This document shows, one piece after another, positions 5,354-6,485 of a stretch of 6,485 bases of DNA. Numbering within the stretch: the first letter of the stretch is position 1; each line of letters opens with the position of its first letter. The stretch comes from Betaproteobacteria bacterium (GTDB lineage: Bacteria; Pseudomonadota; Gammaproteobacteria; Burkholderiales; Burkholderiaceae_C), in the NCBI GenBank assembly GCA_009925955.1, contig RFPX01000073.1, positions 1 through 6,485 of the forward strand, in the 5' to 3' direction. Position numbers and translations under genes: made by a program. The notes under the pieces were generated by a model that was not told the origin of the DNA, made no database searches, and worked only from the letters and a program-made list of their open reading frames with translations.

Positions 5354-6352
5354 TCAGGCCGCGGCCAAGAAGTCCCGGGCGATCCGTTCGCCAATGTCGT
5401 TGATGCGGTTGAGAAAGCGCGTGAGGTAGGCGTGCAGCCCGTCGTCCAGGATTTCGTCGATGCGGCCGTATTGCAGGTCACTGCACAGACGGCCGGCCCG
5501 GCGCAGGGTGTCGCCGCTGTGCTGGTTGGCCACCTGGCTGAGGTTGTTCACCAGTTCGCCCGTGCAGGCGGCCAGGGAACGCGGCATGTCTGGCCGCAGG
5601 ATGAGCAGTTCGGCCACCTTCTCGGGCAGGATGACGCTGCTGTAGACCCGGCGGTAGATTTCAAAGGCCGAGACCGAGCGCAGCAAGGCGGACCAGTGAT
5701 AGAAGTCGGTCTCGGGTGCGATGGCCGGCGCCGGCAAGCCGGGTGGGCGCATCAGGCGGCTGCTGTCGGCCGGGGGTGCGGCCCCATCCACATTGGGGTG
5801 GCCATGGAACTTGACGTCCAAGAGCCGCGCGGTGTTGTCGCCGCGCTCCAAGAAGGTGCCCAAGCGCATGAAGTGCAGGGCTTCGTCTTGCAGCATGGTG
5901 CCCACCGCCACGCCGCGGGACAGGTGTGAGCGGAACTTGACCCATTCGAAGACGGCCGAAGGGTCGCGCTCCAGCGCACCGGAGGCCACCATGCGCGAGA
6001 ACTCGAGCCAGGTTTGGTTGGTCGTTTCCCACAACTCGGTGGTCAGCACGCTGCGCACCGCCCGGGCGTTTTCCCGCGCAGCGGACAAGCACGAGGCGAT
6101 AGACGAGGCGTTGCCCATGTCCCGCACCATGAAGTGCATCACACCCTCGCCGCTGATCTGGCGGTGGCGGTTGGCATACGCGCCGTGCAGCTCGCTGATG
6201 CCCAAGACGGCGCTCCAGGCGGCCTCGGCGCTGACCGCCCGCTCCGGCAGCAGCGAGGTCTGGTAGTTCACATCCAGCATGCGCGCGGTGTTTTCGGCCC
6301 GCTCCATGTAGCGGGCCATCCAGAACAGGTGGTCGGCGGTGCGCGAGAGCAT
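5354..6352 (-). CDS. Alpha-E domain-containing protein (DUF403)
   Basis: This is a 332-residue, mostly helical, probably cytoplasmic protein of the alpha-E (DUF403, Pfam PF04168) family, near the usual length of about 310-320. It opens with the characteristic MLSRTADHLFWMARYMERAENTARMLD. The motif recurs as FLERGDNTARLLD at about 167-179, suggesting an internal duplication. A Pro/Ala-rich linker (about 187-214) separates the halves. The ATG at 6352 has AAGGA 6 bases upstream. The family is genomically linked to circularly permuted ATP-grasp proteins and transglutaminase-like proteases, a set proposed to make or process peptide-like amide bonds; the biochemical role is unproven. Here the gene lies just downstream of an ATP-grasp fragment. 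No signal peptide or membrane segment is seen. Confidence 0.92.
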   Translation of the reverse strand: MLSRTADHLFWMARYMERAENTARMLDVNYQTSLLPERAVSAEAAWSAVLGISELHGAYANRHRQISGEGVMHFMVRDMGNASSIASCLSAARENARAVRSVLTTELWETTNQTWLEFSRMVASGALERDPSAVFEWVKFRSHLSRGVAVGTMLQDEALHFMRLGTFLERGDNTARLLDVKFHGHPNVDGAAPPADSSRLMRPPGLPAPAIAPETDFYHWSALLRSVSAFEIYRRVYSSVILPEKVAELLILRPDMPRSLAACTGELVNNLSQVANQHSGDTLRRAGRLCSDLQYGRIDEILDDGLHAYLTRFLNRINDIGERIARDFLAAA

Positions 6353-6386
6353 CGGGGGTCCTTCTTGCGGGCTTTGCGGTGTTCAG

Positions 6387-6485
6387 ATGCACCTCCTTGA
6401 CCACCAGGTCTTTGAGATGGGCCAAGACATAGGCCAGGGCTTCGGGCTCGCGGCAGCGCCAGGTGGGCACGTTGTCCAGCAGCGG
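6387..6485 (-). pseudogene. Circularly permuted ATP-grasp protein, fragment lacking its C-terminal part
   Basis: The minus strand from the window edge encodes PLLDNVPTWRCREPEALA, then YVLAHLKDLVVKEVH. This matches a conserved internal stretch of the circularly permuted ATP-grasp family (DUF404/DUF407; PF04174/PF14403) that sits directly upstream of alpha-E genes. In intact members, as recalled, VKEVH or VKxVN leads into a glycine-rich GSGGYGM segment and another 100 or more residues, ending in GGGTKDTWVL. Here the similarity ends at about 6387 and the frame continues LNTAKPARRTPDA, then out of phase through the alpha-E gene to a stop near 5661. I read this as loss of the C-terminal ATP-grasp region by deletion, or an assembly error. 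The N-terminal part lies outside the window. Confidence 0.65.

Noticed and set aside
5661..6352. Minus-strand frame overlapping the alpha-E gene, continuing from the ATP-grasp fragment
   Set aside because: Its translation past about 6387 is rich in Arg, Gly, Ala and His with no recognisable domain, and it overlaps an intact conserved gene in another frame. It is treated as run-on from a truncated gene, not a fusion protein.
1..6485. CRISPR array, insertion sequence, tRNA gene or phage attachment site
   Set aside because: No regularly spaced repeats, transposase, terminal inverted repeats, target duplications or tRNA-like cloverleaf were seen. The 16S gene only enters at the edge, so spacer tRNAs are outside the window.

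Overview
This looks like a stretch of chromosome from a high-GC betaproteobacterium, most likely order Burkholderiales and near Comamonadaceae. The evidence is the 16S rRNA 5' end and its leader, including a boxA of the form TGTTCTTTAAAA followed by ATTGACAG, together with the style of the liv genes. The placement is by recognition only; no search was run. Every supported gene lies on the minus strand, so transcription runs from high to low coordinates.

Layout in transcription order. (1) 6387-6485: the 3' part of the conserved frame of a circularly permuted ATP-grasp protein. It stops abruptly in the middle of the domain. (2) 5354-6352: an intact alpha-E domain (DUF403) protein, the usual partner of that ATP-grasp protein. 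(3) 5197-5353: an AT-rich intergenic region with an imperfect inverted repeat and the presumed promoter of the transporter operon. (4) 465-5196: a complete five-gene HAAT-family (branched-chain amino acid type) ABC importer in the order substrate-binding protein, LivH, LivM, LivG, LivF. A 157-base gap with a strong intrinsic terminator separates the binding-protein gene from livH. The last four genes are tightly packed, with gaps of 9 and 1 bases and one 4-base overlap. (5) 319-464: a short GC-rich gap with two small hairpins but no U-tract terminator. (6) 1-318: a promoter, leader with boxA, and the first 34 bases of a 16S rRNA gene, so an rRNA operon runs off the left edge.

The binding protein would capture a substrate in the periplasm. 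LivH and LivM form the membrane channel, and LivG and LivF supply ATP hydrolysis. The substrate cannot be read from sequence; amino acids, amides and aromatic acids are all handled by this family. The terminator after the binding-protein gene fits the usual need for more binding protein than membrane components.

The points most worth a second look are the ATP-grasp gene missing its C-terminal part, with its frame running out of phase into the alpha-E gene; a four-segment, attenuator-like arrangement before livH; and a perfect inverted repeat in the rrn core promoter. Nothing here clearly amounts to a new multi-gene system. The large plus-strand open frames are antisense shadows.
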